Positions 16,585-24,077 of a stretch of DNA of 47,676 bases are shown in pieces; position 1 is the first letter of the stretch; every line of letters starts with the position of its first letter. The translations under genes and the position numbers were made by a program. The DNA comes from Candidatus Velthaea versatilis (lineage in GTDB: Bacteria; Vulcanimicrobiota; Vulcanimicrobiia; Vulcanimicrobiales; Vulcanimicrobiaceae), in assembly GCA_003134035.1 (NCBI GenBank), contig PLAE01000229.1:1-47676 (forward strand), in the 5' to 3' direction. Below the pieces are notes generated by a model. The model was not told the DNA's origin, searched no databases, and saw only the letters and a program-made list of their open reading frames with translations.

Positions 16585-16818
16585 TTAGCCGATGTTGGTG
16601 TGCTTGTTTCCGCCGTGCAGTTCGGCGTGAATCTTCGCGGCATCGGACATGTATTGCCCCGCATGCTGCATGTGCGCGTGCGCGAGCAGCGCGAAATGCG
16701 CCGCTTGTTCGTGGGCTCCGTGAGCATAGGTTTCGGCCGCACGCTGACTATAGTCGGCCGCCGAGCGCAGGTACGCGGCCGCTTGGGTGTGGAGATCGGT
16801 CGATGGATGTTCGGACAT
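16585..16818 (-). CDS. Small all-helical protein
   Basis: A 77-residue, Ala/His-rich protein (THAQAAAYLRSAADYSQRAA-like helix 1, then HEQAAHFALLAHAHMQHAGQ helix 2), probably a helical hairpin. Seven or more histidines and regular spacing might bind metal, but no known motif is present. ATG 16818 is preceded by GAGGAG, a good ribosome-binding site that supports this start over the long frame to 17145. It is convergent with the stress protein and divergent from the soluble histidine kinase. I do not recognise the family. Confidence 0.65.
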   Translation of the reverse strand: MSEHPSTDLHTQAAAYLRSAADYSQRAAETYAHGAHEQAAHFALLAHAHMQHAGQYMSDAAKIHAELHGGNKHTNIG

Positions 16819-17081
16819 ACGGGGCTCCTCGGCGAATGCGGACGCGTTCAGAATCGGCGAAAGCATCGTAGCACGCCCGGCAGGGCACGCATATCCCCGC
16901 GCCGGCGGTTCGAGCGTCGCTGCGATCGGCGCCGTTTTCATTGGCGTTTTGCACGATTGCGTACGCGTTGGTTTGAGTGCTACGCTCGCGAAGCCGGTCT
17001 GCGCCCACCCGCGAGTTCGCGCGTCGCCGAATGAATCGAGCAAAGCGTGAAGGACCGCGATTACCGTATGAATGTCGACCG

Positions 17082-17864
17082 ATGAGAGCCGCCATCCATG
17101 AGATGCGCAATCACTTGTGCGTCGCGATGGCGGGCGTCGAGGCATTCCTCGACGGCAAGCACGAACCGAACGATGCGCGCCTGCGGGCGATCTTTGCCGC
17201 TTTGAGCAGCCTCAATCTCTTGATCGACGATTTACCGCGCGATCGAGCCGTCCGCTTCGCGGTCAACGCCGTCCCAATCGACGTTTGCCGGTTGGTCGGC
17301 CTGCACGTTGCGGCAATGGACGGCCTCGCCGCGCGCCGTGGTGTGCGGCTGCACGTCGACGGCTGCACGGAAGCACACTCGCGGGGCAGGCCGTTTCTGG
17401 GGGATCCTGTTCGGATCGCACAGATCGTCACGAACGTCCTCATGAACGCGATTCGCCATACGCCGCCACACAGCGACGTGCGGATTACTTATCGTCGCTG
17501 GGGAACGAACCTGCGTTTCGCGGTCTCGGACGAGGGTCCGGGCGTGGACCGCTCCGAGCGCGTCCGCATTTTCGAGGACGGGTACCGCGGGCGATCAGTT
17601 TCACTTCCGCCGGGCAGCGGGATCGGACTTGCGATCGTCAAGCAGTTCGTCGAACACCACGGCGGAACGATCGGCGTTTCCAACGGTCCGCTGCGCGGCG
17701 CGACGTTTACCATCGACCTGCCGGGAACACCGCCCACCAAAATCCCGTCCGGGACAATCGAACCTTCGGTGGTCGCCGCGCGTGCGACCGTTCCGTCGGT
17801 CGGGCGTCGGGCGACAATTCCGGCGAGCGGCGATAATTGCGTGAAATCCACGATTGCACGTTAG
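17082..17864 (+). CDS. Compact soluble sensor histidine kinase
   Basis: A 260-residue kinase with no membrane segment or input domain. His6 in AAIHEMRNHLCVAMAGVEAF is the likely phospho-acceptor, on a shortened dimerisation helix pair (residues 1-55). The ATPase domain follows: N-box VTNVLMNAIRHTP with Asn122, G1 box SDEGPGV (149-155), F-box region VRIFEDGY and G2 box GSGIGLAIVK (178-187). With ATG 17082 the histidine is almost at the N terminus. Such short kinases usually take input from a partner protein. No response regulator is adjacent; the receiver-only protein at 20411 is the nearest candidate. The last 45 residues are a Pro/Thr/Arg-rich tail. Confidence 0.85.
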   Translation: MRAAIHEMRNHLCVAMAGVEAFLDGKHEPNDARLRAIFAALSSLNLLIDDLPRDRAVRFAVNAVPIDVCRLVGLHVAAMDGLAARRGVRLHVDGCTEAHSRGRPFLGDPVRIAQIVTNVLMNAIRHTPPHSDVRITYRRWGTNLRFAVSDEGPGVDRSERVRIFEDGYRGRSVSLPPGSGIGLAIVKQFVEHHGGTIGVSNGPLRGATFTIDLPGTPPTKIPSGTIEPSVVAARATVPSVGRRATIPASGDNCVKSTIAR

Positions 17865-17925
17865 CGCGTATCGGCCTACGCTGGAAGAAAACGCGACGCG
17901 GGCGGCGGTCCGCCGGAGGAGACTC

Positions 17926-18354
17926 GTGACGATCAAAACCCAAAACGACCTGTTGGTGAAACTTAGCGAAGACACGCTGACCCTGAGCGACCCGGCCCAG
18001 GATATCCGCGGCCGCAACGTCATCGATCGGCACGGCGATGCGATCGGTCACGTCAGCGACCTGTTCATCGACAAAAACGAACGTAAAGTCCGCCTGCTGC
18101 AAGTCTCGGCGGGCGGATTTTTGGGACTCGGCGACCGGCACTTCCTCGTCCCCGTCGACGCCGTCGCGCGGGTGTCGCAAGCCGAGGTTCACATCGACCA
18201 AACGCGCGACAAAGTTGCAAAGTCCCCGGCCTACGATCCAAAACTCAGCGAGGTTCCGCTACACAATTGGTGGGCGGGTTACTACGGATATTACGGCTAT
18301 TCGCCATACGGCAGCCCGGCCTATCTCAATCCGGTTTTCCCCGGCGTCTACTAG
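17926..18354 (+). CDS. PRC-barrel domain protein with Tyr/Gly-rich tail
   Basis: A 142-residue protein. Residues about 26-92 are a PRC barrel: IRGRNVIDRHGDAIGHVSDL, FIDKNERKVRLLQVSAGGF, GDRHFLVPVDAVARVS. The last 30 residues switch to an aromatic Tyr/Gly/Pro/Ser tail around WWAGYYGYYGYSPYG. PRC barrels bind small ligands or proteins (photosynthetic reaction centre H subunit, RimM); stand-alone copies are common in soil bacteria and of unknown role. GTG 17926 follows GGAGGAG closely. The TAG stop is the first triplet of a hairpin element that is repeated elsewhere in the window. Confidence 0.85.
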   Translation: MTIKTQNDLLVKLSEDTLTLSDPAQDIRGRNVIDRHGDAIGHVSDLFIDKNERKVRLLQVSAGGFLGLGDRHFLVPVDAVARVSQAEVHIDQTRDKVAKSPAYDPKLSEVPLHNWWAGYYGYYGYSPYGSPAYLNPVFPGVY

Positions 18355-18400
18355 AGGACCGACTTCGTGGTCCGTCGCGTTTGCGGCTGCGCCGCAAGCC
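18352..18400 (+). repeat. REP-like two-module hairpin element, copy A
   Basis: Immediately after the PRC-barrel sense codons: the stop TAG, then GGACC (18356-18360) pairing with GGTCC (18369-18373) around a loop containing GACTTCGT. Next comes a 28-nt module (18373-18400) holding the perfect hairpin TTGCGGC-TGC-GCCGCAA. The 28 nt are identical to the complement of 39401-39428. The first hairpin shares only its core with copies B and C, while both arms change together, so base pairing is conserved. It may act as a transcription terminator or mRNA 3'-end stabiliser. Confidence 0.75.
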
Positions 18401-18433
18401 CCCCTCGCCGCCGATGATTCTTCCACCCGGCCA

Positions 18434-18691
18434 ATGAAACGCTGGCATGTTGCAATCGCGATCGTGGCCTGCATAGCGATCGTTGCCTACTTGGCGATGA
18501 TCGTCGGCCGGCATGCGCTGCCGAAAACCAAGCTGCCTTCGGTAGCCCAGCATCGGACTGACGGCGTCTTCTTCAGCACGGCCGGCGCGAACGAGAATCA
18601 TCGGCGGCCTGCTCACCGCAACGACGCCATCGTGGAATTTCCCGATGACTTGGCCGCAGCCGGCGCACTACAAGGCACAACCGTGCCATGA
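18434..18691 (+). CDS. Small single-pass membrane protein
   Basis: An 85-residue protein with one N-terminal helix (KRWHVAIAIVACIAIVAYLA, residues 2-21) followed by a short polar domain without cysteines. No family recognised. ATG 18434. Its last four bases (ATGA) form the start of the next gene at 18688, strong evidence that it is translated and coupled to that gene. Confidence 0.6.
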   Translation: MKRWHVAIAIVACIAIVAYLAMIVGRHALPKTKLPSVAQHRTDGVFFSTAGANENHRRPAHRNDAIVEFPDDLAAAGALQGTTVP

Positions 18692-19164
18692 ATGCCGGCG
18701 AAGCGAATGTCGAGCGGGCCGACTTGCTCACGCGTACGACGCTGCGCATGGATTCGATCCCTTCGGCAGACGCGATTCGGCAGATGATCGCTGCACTGCA
18801 GCGAGTGCCGGGCGTGCTGCTGGCCGAGATCGCGCCCGGAGCGGATCGCGCGGTCGTCGCGCACGATGCTGCTGTCCCGAACGCGGCCCTGCTAGCAGCC
18901 GCGGCTCGCACCGGCATTCGGTTGACGCTCGTGCGCGATGCGCGGGCGCCGGAGGCAAAATCCGTCCGTTCACCGTTCCCGCTGGGGATGTCGATTCAGC
19001 ACTTTGCCGCGCTGTGGGCGGCAGCTATCTTCGGTCCGCTGCTTCTGGCGGCGATCAGTCCGCATCTCGCGACAAATCGGCTTTTCTTCCCCGTCGTCCT
19101 GGGGTCGATCTGGGCGTTCTTCGTCGTACGGGCAATCGTCGGCGGCCGGCCCAAACTTCCGTAG
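18688..19164 (+). CDS. Membrane protein with a degenerate HMA-like domain
   Basis: A 158-residue protein. Residues about 15-85 look like a ferredoxin-like/heavy-metal-associated fold without the metal-binding Cys pair (RTTLRMDSIPSADAIRQMIA, VPGVLLAEIAPGADRAVVAH). Residues 105-150 form two membrane helices (HFAALWAAAIFGPLLLAAIS; LFFPVVLGSIWAFFVVRAIV). The domain call rests on pattern alone and could be wrong. It overlaps the upstream small membrane protein by four bases, so the two are probably co-translated partners in the envelope. Confidence 0.65.
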   Translation: MNAGEANVERADLLTRTTLRMDSIPSADAIRQMIAALQRVPGVLLAEIAPGADRAVVAHDAAVPNAALLAAAARTGIRLTLVRDARAPEAKSVRSPFPLGMSIQHFAALWAAAIFGPLLLAAISPHLATNRLFFPVVLGSIWAFFVVRAIVGGRPKLP

Positions 19165-19230
19165 CAACGACGACACCTTCGTACTTCGCACCGCGCGGCT
19201 GAGGTCGCGGACCGATCCGCGGCGCCGGAG

Positions 19231-20349
19231 TTAGACCGGGGGCGACGCCGGCGTGCATTCCCAGCCGAGCACGCGGGCAACGAGTTCGGTGCGATTGCGG
19301 CTCTCGGTCTTTTCAACCATGCTGCGAATGTGATCTTGCACCGTTGAGGACGTAATGTGCAGGCGACTGCCGATTTCGTCGAGGTGGGCGCCGTCGAGAA
19401 GTAACGCAAGCACTTGCAGTTCGCGCGGCGAGATGTGAAAGCGCGAAGCGGCACCCGTGAGTGAATTTGGGGCATGAAAACGGTCGATGCGAACGCCGAT
19501 GAACAAGCCCGTCGGCCCGGACATCGGCTGCGTCCGCACGACGAGGAACGGCACGGGCCGGGCGATCCCGGCACCCAGCGTCGCCGGATCGATGCCCCAC
19601 GCCGCGGTCAGCTCGCGAACCGATTCTTCAAGCACCGCCGGTAGGTGATCCGCGATCCGTGTACGCAGGCCGGTCAGCGCGATGCGGCGCTGATCTTCCG
19701 ATGTCCAAGCAAGCACGATTTCCATGTTTCGGTCGAGGACGTAAAACGCGGCTTCGGGCGGTTCGGCGGAAGTCGCGTGCGCTTCGCCGGTCGGCCCGCG
19801 CGCGAGACTGGTCTGTTCGGGCGCCTGCAGGCGCAACGCCGAGAGCTGGTCCGATGCGGCCGTGAGGGCGAAGGTGAGCATGCTCACTTCACTCGAGGTG
19901 AAAGGCCCCAATTCCGCGGTCCGCAGCAGCGTGAGGATGCCGAATGTCGCGCGGGCGTCGGCGAACAGCAACGTGATGCCGCTTTCGAACTCGTCGAGCG
20001 GACCGAGCACCGCGGCGATCCGCGGCCCGGCTTTGACCTTGAGACGCTGGCGCCGCAATTCACCCTGCAGCACGGCGGCATCCGGCTCACCGGCCGGCGA
20101 GGGCAGCAGATGATTGAGGTCGCCGTCAGGCGCAACCCGGGCGAACGCCCAGCGCGAGGCCGGAACGACGCGCAGGATCGCTTCAATCGTCGGCCAGGCG
20201 GCGTCCGCGCGCGAAAGCCCGTTGGCCACCAGGGCGCTTTCGTCATCTGGAGCGGGCCTCGTTCGGGACGTTCGGCGAGCCGGCTTCGCGCCGGTATCGG
20301 GCTTTTTCACGATGGTCCCCGCTCGGTTAACGATGCTATCGTTGTTCAT
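19231..20349 (-). CDS. LuxR-family transcription regulator with GAF-like N-terminal domain
   Basis: A 372-residue regulator. Residues about 40-190 look like a GAF-type sensor domain (WPTIEAILRVVPASRWAFAR, SEVSMLTFALTAASDQLSAL). A PAS-like section follows (EAAFYVLDRNMEIVLAWTSE). The LuxR helix-turn-helix is at the C terminus: SPRELQVLALLLDGAHLDEI and LHITSSTVQDHIRSMVEK. ATG 20349 is chosen because the longer frame crosses the divergent receiver gene. A perfect inverted repeat lies in the 61-bp gap to that gene, so this protein probably controls both itself and the receiver/phosphatase pair. Confidence 0.88.
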   Translation of the reverse strand: MNNDSIVNRAGTIVKKPDTGAKPARRTSRTRPAPDDESALVANGLSRADAAWPTIEAILRVVPASRWAFARVAPDGDLNHLLPSPAGEPDAAVLQGELRRQRLKVKAGPRIAAVLGPLDEFESGITLLFADARATFGILTLLRTAELGPFTSSEVSMLTFALTAASDQLSALRLQAPEQTSLARGPTGEAHATSAEPPEAAFYVLDRNMEIVLAWTSEDQRRIALTGLRTRIADHLPAVLEESVRELTAAWGIDPATLGAGIARPVPFLVVRTQPMSGPTGLFIGVRIDRFHAPNSLTGAASRFHISPRELQVLALLLDGAHLDEIGSRLHITSSTVQDHIRSMVEKTESRNRTELVARVLGWECTPASPPV

Positions 20350-20360
20350 GCTTCCCTGCT

Positions 20361-20387
20361 CAGCGAAAACGGTACCATCTTTCGCTG
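20361..20387. promoter_or_regulatory. Perfect inverted repeat between the LuxR regulator and the receiver gene
   Basis: CAGCGAAA (20361-20368) and TTTCGCTG (20380-20387) are perfect 8-bp arms around an 11-nt spacer. The spacing places the half-sites about two helical turns apart, suiting a LuxR-type dimer. It lies in the 61 bp between the divergent starts at 20349 and 20411. Confidence 0.6.
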
Positions 20388-20410
20388 TCGATCGTGAAAG
20401 CGTTGCACTA

Positions 20411-20803
20411 ATGCCACGAATCTCTTGCTTAGCCGGTTTGCAGAGCGACGAAACCGCGCTCTTCGGTCCCGTTCTCAAAGCGGCCGGTTTTCCGGGGCTT
20501 GCGCTCGTCGCACACCTCAACGTCAGCGAGCTCGGTAAGATCAAACCCGCTTTACTCGTGTGCGACATCGACGCGCTCGAAATCGATGCGCTCGAATTTT
20601 TGCGCCAAGTGCGTTTTGTGCTGGAAGGCAGCACCATCGTCGTCTACACCAAGACGATGAAGAGTTCGTGGAGTGTAGCATGTCATCTCGCCGGTGCCAA
20701 TGGCCTGCTGTTGAAAGATTCGACGCCGGCCCAGCTCACCGTGGGCGTGCGATCCGCCGTCCGTTCCGGCTGCTTCACCGATCCCCGATTCGCCGCAGCG
20801 TGA
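20411..20803 (+). CDS. Atypical receiver-only response regulator
   Basis: A 130-residue CheY-like domain with no output domain. The likely phospho-acceptor is an Asp in ALLVCDIDALEIDALEFLRQ, followed by STIVVYTKTMK with the switch Thr and ANGLLLKDSTPAQL with the conserved Lys. The acidic pair normally found after the first strand is missing (ISCLAGLQSDETALFG), so phosphorylation may be weakened or constitutive. ATG 20411. Its TGA shares four bases with the GTG of the SpoIIE phosphatase, pointing to translational coupling and probably a physical partnership in which the receiver gates the phosphatase, as in RsbU/RssB-like stress circuits. Confidence 0.8.
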   Translation: MPRISCLAGLQSDETALFGPVLKAAGFPGLALVAHLNVSELGKIKPALLVCDIDALEIDALEFLRQVRFVLEGSTIVVYTKTMKSSWSVACHLAGANGLLLKDSTPAQLTVGVRSAVRSGCFTDPRFAAA

Positions 20804-21570
20804 TTGATTCGAGTTCACCCCGCACGGAGTTCGCGGCCTACGAAGTGCAGGCGACACGCTGGAACTCTCCGGCGGGACAAGCCGCGGCGGGCGGCGATTG
20901 GTGCGACGTCGTCGCCGTCGACGAGGGCATTCTCGCTCTCACGGTCGGTGACGTTTCGGGCCACGGCGAATCTGCCGCAGCAACTATGGACTTGCTAAGA
21001 GCCATAATCGTCGAAGCCGTTCAAGCCGGCCCGCGCGCTCCGTCGACGATCTTGGCAACCGCCAACTCGCAGGCATATAACGGCGGCGAGGGCATCATCG
21101 CGACGGCCATCGTCGGCTTCCTCGATCAACGGCGGCGGACGTTCACCTTCGCGAGTGCGGGCCACCCCCCGCCGCTTGTCTTCAGCGGGAGCCGTCACGC
21201 CTTTCTTTCTCACTCACCCGGCGATTTGCCGCTGGGCATCTTTCCGCTGCACCACGCGGCTGTGTACGCGTTGGCGCTTCCACCCGACGTTCTGCTGACG
21301 CTGTACACGGACGGAGTCACCGAACACAAGCGCAATCTCCTTACGGGCGAACGCGAACTCGCGCGGGCCTGCCGGCATGCCTACGAACGGCCGGACCTCG
21401 ATGCGGCGCACTGCATCGCCGAGCACGTCTTTCGGACCGGACGCGGCAGCGACGACGCCGCCGTTCTGGCAGTGCGCACCTGGCCGAGCGCCGCACGCTT
21501 CCCCGCGAGCGACGCGAGCCGGTCGGTGGGAGCCATCGCACCGGGGGACTCGCGCTGGTCGCCGCGCTGA
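20800..21570 (+). CDS. SpoIIE/PP2C-type serine phosphatase
   Basis: A 256-residue phosphatase consisting almost only of the catalytic PPM domain. Metal-binding motifs are present: GGDWCDVVAVDEGILALTVG with DVSGHGESAAATMD, RRRTFTFASAGHPPPLVFSG, DVLLTLYTDGVTEHK, and GSDDAAVLAV near the end. SpoIIE-type enzymes dephosphorylate anti-anti-sigma factors or their kin; no STAS, anti-sigma kinase or sigma gene lies in this window. GTG 20800 overlaps the receiver stop, so this is a split version of the receiver-phosphatase fusions known from other bacteria. The last 25 residues are a disordered tail. Confidence 0.9.
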   Translation: MIDSSSPRTEFAAYEVQATRWNSPAGQAAAGGDWCDVVAVDEGILALTVGDVSGHGESAAATMDLLRAIIVEAVQAGPRAPSTILATANSQAYNGGEGIIATAIVGFLDQRRRTFTFASAGHPPPLVFSGSRHAFLSHSPGDLPLGIFPLHHAAVYALALPPDVLLTLYTDGVTEHKRNLLTGERELARACRHAYERPDLDAAHCIAEHVFRTGRGSDDAAVLAVRTWPSAARFPASDASRSVGAIAPGDSRWSPR

Positions 21571-21582
21571 GGGCCGGCTACC

Positions 21583-22515
21583 TCACACGAACGCGGACTC
21601 GATGACATAGCCGGCGCGCTCGAGCACCGACGTGAGCGCGCGCTGCCCGATGCGCGCGTACTCGAGCGGCGGTGCCGCGACGGGATCCTGTTCCGCCTCG
21701 ACGATGAACCAGCCGTCGTAACCGGCGCCGGCGAGTTTGCCGGCAATCGCGCCGAAATCGAGCGTGCCGTCCCCCGGTACCGTGAACACGCCTTTGAGGA
21801 CCGCGTCCAGAAATGAATCGCGGTCGCGGTCGAGCGCGGCGAGCACGTCCGCGCGAATGTCTTTGGCGTGAACGTGCACGACACGGTCGCCGTGATGTTC
21901 GAGCACACGCAGCGGATCCGCGCCGGCGAAGGCCAAATGGCCGGTGTCGAAAAGTAACCCGACGGCGCGACCCGTGCGCGCCATAAGCCGATCGATGTCG
22001 CGCTCGTCTTCGATCGCGGTCCCCATATGGTGATGAAACGCGAACGCGACGCCGGACGCCGCGCAGAATTCGGCGAACCGCGTGAGTTTCGCCGCGTACG
22101 CGTCGACCTCGCCGTCCGTGAGTCTGCGGCGTCGCGCGAGCGGCACATCTTGGCGATTTTGAATCGTTCCCGCGGTTTCGCCGTAGACGAGCACCGACGC
22201 GCCGCAGTCGCGAAACAACGCGAGTTGGGCGCGCACGCGCGTTTGCTCGTGTTCCAACTCCGTATCGAGCAGCGTCCCCGAGTACCAGCCGCCGACGAGT
22301 CGCAAGTCGTACCGCGCCAGCAGTGGCCGCAGTTCGTTTACCGTCGTCGGAAATTTGCCGCCCATCTCGGTGCCGAGAAAACCCGCTTCTTGCGATTCGG
22401 CAAGGCAGGTCGAGAGCGGCGTATCGCCGCCCAGCTGCGGCAGATCGTCATTGGTCCACGCGATCGGTGAAATCCCGAGTTTGGCTTTGCGCACCGCGCC
22501 GGCTCTGGCGGTCAT
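21583..22515 (-). CDS. iolE: Myo-inosose-2 dehydratase-like TIM-barrel protein
   Basis: A 310-residue xylose-isomerase-like barrel. The N terminus AKLGISPIAWTNDDLPQLGG, with STCLAESQEAGFLGTEMGGK, is very close to IolE. Further metal-site segments are VAFAFHHHMGTAIEDERDID, GLLFDTGHLAFAGADPLRVL, RVVHVHAKDIR and DGWFIVEAEQDP. IolE dehydrates 2-keto-myo-inositol to a diketone. The rest of the inositol pathway (IolG, IolD, IolB, IolC, IolJ) is not in the window, apart from possible relatives (a Gfo/Idh/MocA enzyme and a PfkB kinase around 10-14 kb). ATG 22515; GTG 22518 is equally good. It converges with the phosphatase gene, 12 bp apart. Confidence 0.82.
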   Translation of the reverse strand: MTARAGAVRKAKLGISPIAWTNDDLPQLGGDTPLSTCLAESQEAGFLGTEMGGKFPTTVNELRPLLARYDLRLVGGWYSGTLLDTELEHEQTRVRAQLALFRDCGASVLVYGETAGTIQNRQDVPLARRRRLTDGEVDAYAAKLTRFAEFCAASGVAFAFHHHMGTAIEDERDIDRLMARTGRAVGLLFDTGHLAFAGADPLRVLEHHGDRVVHVHAKDIRADVLAALDRDRDSFLDAVLKGVFTVPGDGTLDFGAIAGKLAGAGYDGWFIVEAEQDPVAAPPLEYARIGQRALTSVLERAGYVIESAFV

Positions 22516-22757
22516 TACCCCGTGCCGGATGCGGCGGCCGGGTTCGGCTCGGGCATGGTCGTTTTCATCATGTGCTCGCCTTTGGAAGCGCGGCGGCTCG
22601 CCGCGCGGATGCCGCGCTGCCGCTGCAGCGCCGGGCTTTCTTGCGCTTGCATCTTTCGCGGCGCGGGTCCTCCGGTTCAAGCGCGCGGCCAGTTCCGACT
22701 GCGACTTGCGGGCAGCGGAATTGGCGCTGGACGTGGCGGATTACGCGGGGACCACCG

Positions 22758-23597
22758 ATGAGCTCGAACAAAGCGCAGCAACCGCTTCAGGCCGACGGCG
22801 CGCTCGCACCGCCGCGCCGCCTGTCGCGAAAAGAATACGAGAAAGAACTGCGGCGCCTGCAGACCGAACTGCTGCGGCTCGAGGAATCGATCCGCCAGCA
22901 AGGGCAGCGGGTCATCATTATTTTCGAGGGCCGCGATACCGCCGGCAAGGGCGGCATGATCAAGCGCATCACCGCGATGCTCAACCCGCGCTTCTGCCGC
23001 GTCGTCGCGCTGCCGGCACCGACCGAACGCGAGCGCACGCAGTGGTACTTTCAGCGCTACGTGGCACATTTGCCCTCGGCCGGCGAGATGGTGCTCTTCG
23101 ACCGCAGCTGGTACAATCGCGCCGGCGTCGAGCACGTGATGGGTTTCTGCAGCGAGACCGAGTACGAAGAGTTCATGCGCACGTGTCCGCAATTCGAGCG
23201 CATGCTGATCCGGTCCGGAATCGTGATCGTGAAATACTGGCTGTCGGTGAGCGACGAAGAGCAGGAGCGGCGCTTCGCCGCGCGCATCAACGATCCGCGC
23301 AAGCGCTGGAAGCTCAGCCCGATGGATCTCCAGGCGCGCGCGCATTGGGTCGACTACTCCGAAGCCAAAGACCAAATGTTCTCGTATACGGACGTCAAAG
23401 AGTCGCCCTGGTACGTCGTCGAGACGGACAACAAGAAGAGCGCGCAGCTCAATCTGATCAGTCATCTGCTTTCGCTCATCCCCTACCAGGCGGTGGCGCA
23501 CGAACACATCGAGGTCCCGGCGCGGCAAAAGCGCTCCTACGAGCGGCCGCCCAAAGACCTGCAGACGATGGTGCCGATGCGTTACGAAGTGGAGTGA
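22758..23597 (+). CDS. ppk2: Polyphosphate kinase 2
   Basis: A 279-residue PPK2-family kinase. The Walker A is FEGRDTAGKGGMIKRIT (residues 56-72), Walker B is EMVLFDRSWYNRAGVEHVMG with Asp115, and the lid is RINDPRKRWKLSPMD. These match class I PPK2, which uses polyphosphate to phosphorylate nucleoside diphosphates (or runs in reverse). The DDE-like end KDLQTMVPMRYEVE is normal. A coiled basic helix at residues 23-50 is typical. ATG 22758 is used; the long open frame upstream is not protein-like. A CBS-domain gene starts 3 nt downstream, suggesting an operon whose nucleotide-sensing CBS protein may follow the energy state set by PPK2. Confidence 0.94.
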   Translation: MSSNKAQQPLQADGALAPPRRLSRKEYEKELRRLQTELLRLEESIRQQGQRVIIIFEGRDTAGKGGMIKRITAMLNPRFCRVVALPAPTERERTQWYFQRYVAHLPSAGEMVLFDRSWYNRAGVEHVMGFCSETEYEEFMRTCPQFERMLIRSGIVIVKYWLSVSDEEQERRFAARINDPRKRWKLSPMDLQARAHWVDYSEAKDQMFSYTDVKESPWYVVETDNKKSAQLNLISHLLSLIPYQAVAHEHIEVPARQKRSYERPPKDLQTMVPMRYEVE

Positions 23598-23600
23598 ACG

Positions 23601-24005
23601 ATGCAAGTGAGCGAACTGCCGATTTATCCGCTCGTTTCGGTCACCCCGGACGCGACGCTCGCGCAGGTTGCCGGCCGGATGCGCGTCGCGGACTGCGGCT
23701 CGGCTGCGGTGATGCGTGACGACAAACTCTTGGGAATTATCACCGAGCGCGATTTGGTTCAGGCCATCGCCGACGGCATCAATCCCCGCCAAACCAGCGC
23801 CGGCGTGTTCATGTCGGCCGATCCGGTGACCGCCAGCCCCGCCGACGACGTCGCCGTCATCGCGCTGCGCATGGTCGCGCTGGGGATCCGCCATCTGCCG
23901 GTTGTCGATGCGGCGGGCAAGCCGATCGGCATGCTTTCGGCGCGCAGTCTGGCCGCCGCGCTCGAAACGCATCCCGCGCCGGCGGCATCCGACCCCGCCG
24001 GCTGA
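23601..24005 (+). CDS. Two-CBS-domain protein
   Basis: A 134-residue Bateman module: CBS1 about residues 6-60 (VSVTPDATLAQVAGRMRVAD, LLGIITERDLVQAIADG), CBS2 about 68-122 (VFMSADPVTASPADDVAVIA, GIRHLPVVDAAGKPIGMLSA). Such proteins bind AMP, ATP or similar nucleotides. It follows ppk2 by 3 nt, so the pair is probably co-transcribed and could link polyphosphate-driven nucleotide pools to a partner that the module contacts. The partner is not evident. Confidence 0.92.
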   Translation: MQVSELPIYPLVSVTPDATLAQVAGRMRVADCGSAAVMRDDKLLGIITERDLVQAIADGINPRQTSAGVFMSADPVTASPADDVAVIALRMVALGIRHLPVVDAAGKPIGMLSARSLAAALETHPAPAASDPAG

Positions 24006-24077
24006 TCGCCGCGCGCAGGGGCGCGCCGGTCGCCCGCGCGAAGCGCATGCATCCGCTCTTGCCCGGAGGCTTAAAAC

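Noticed and set aside
23601-24005. Possible IMP-dehydrogenase fragment because of CBS domains
   Set aside because: Length and both ends fit a stand-alone Bateman module, and no catalytic barrel sequence is present.
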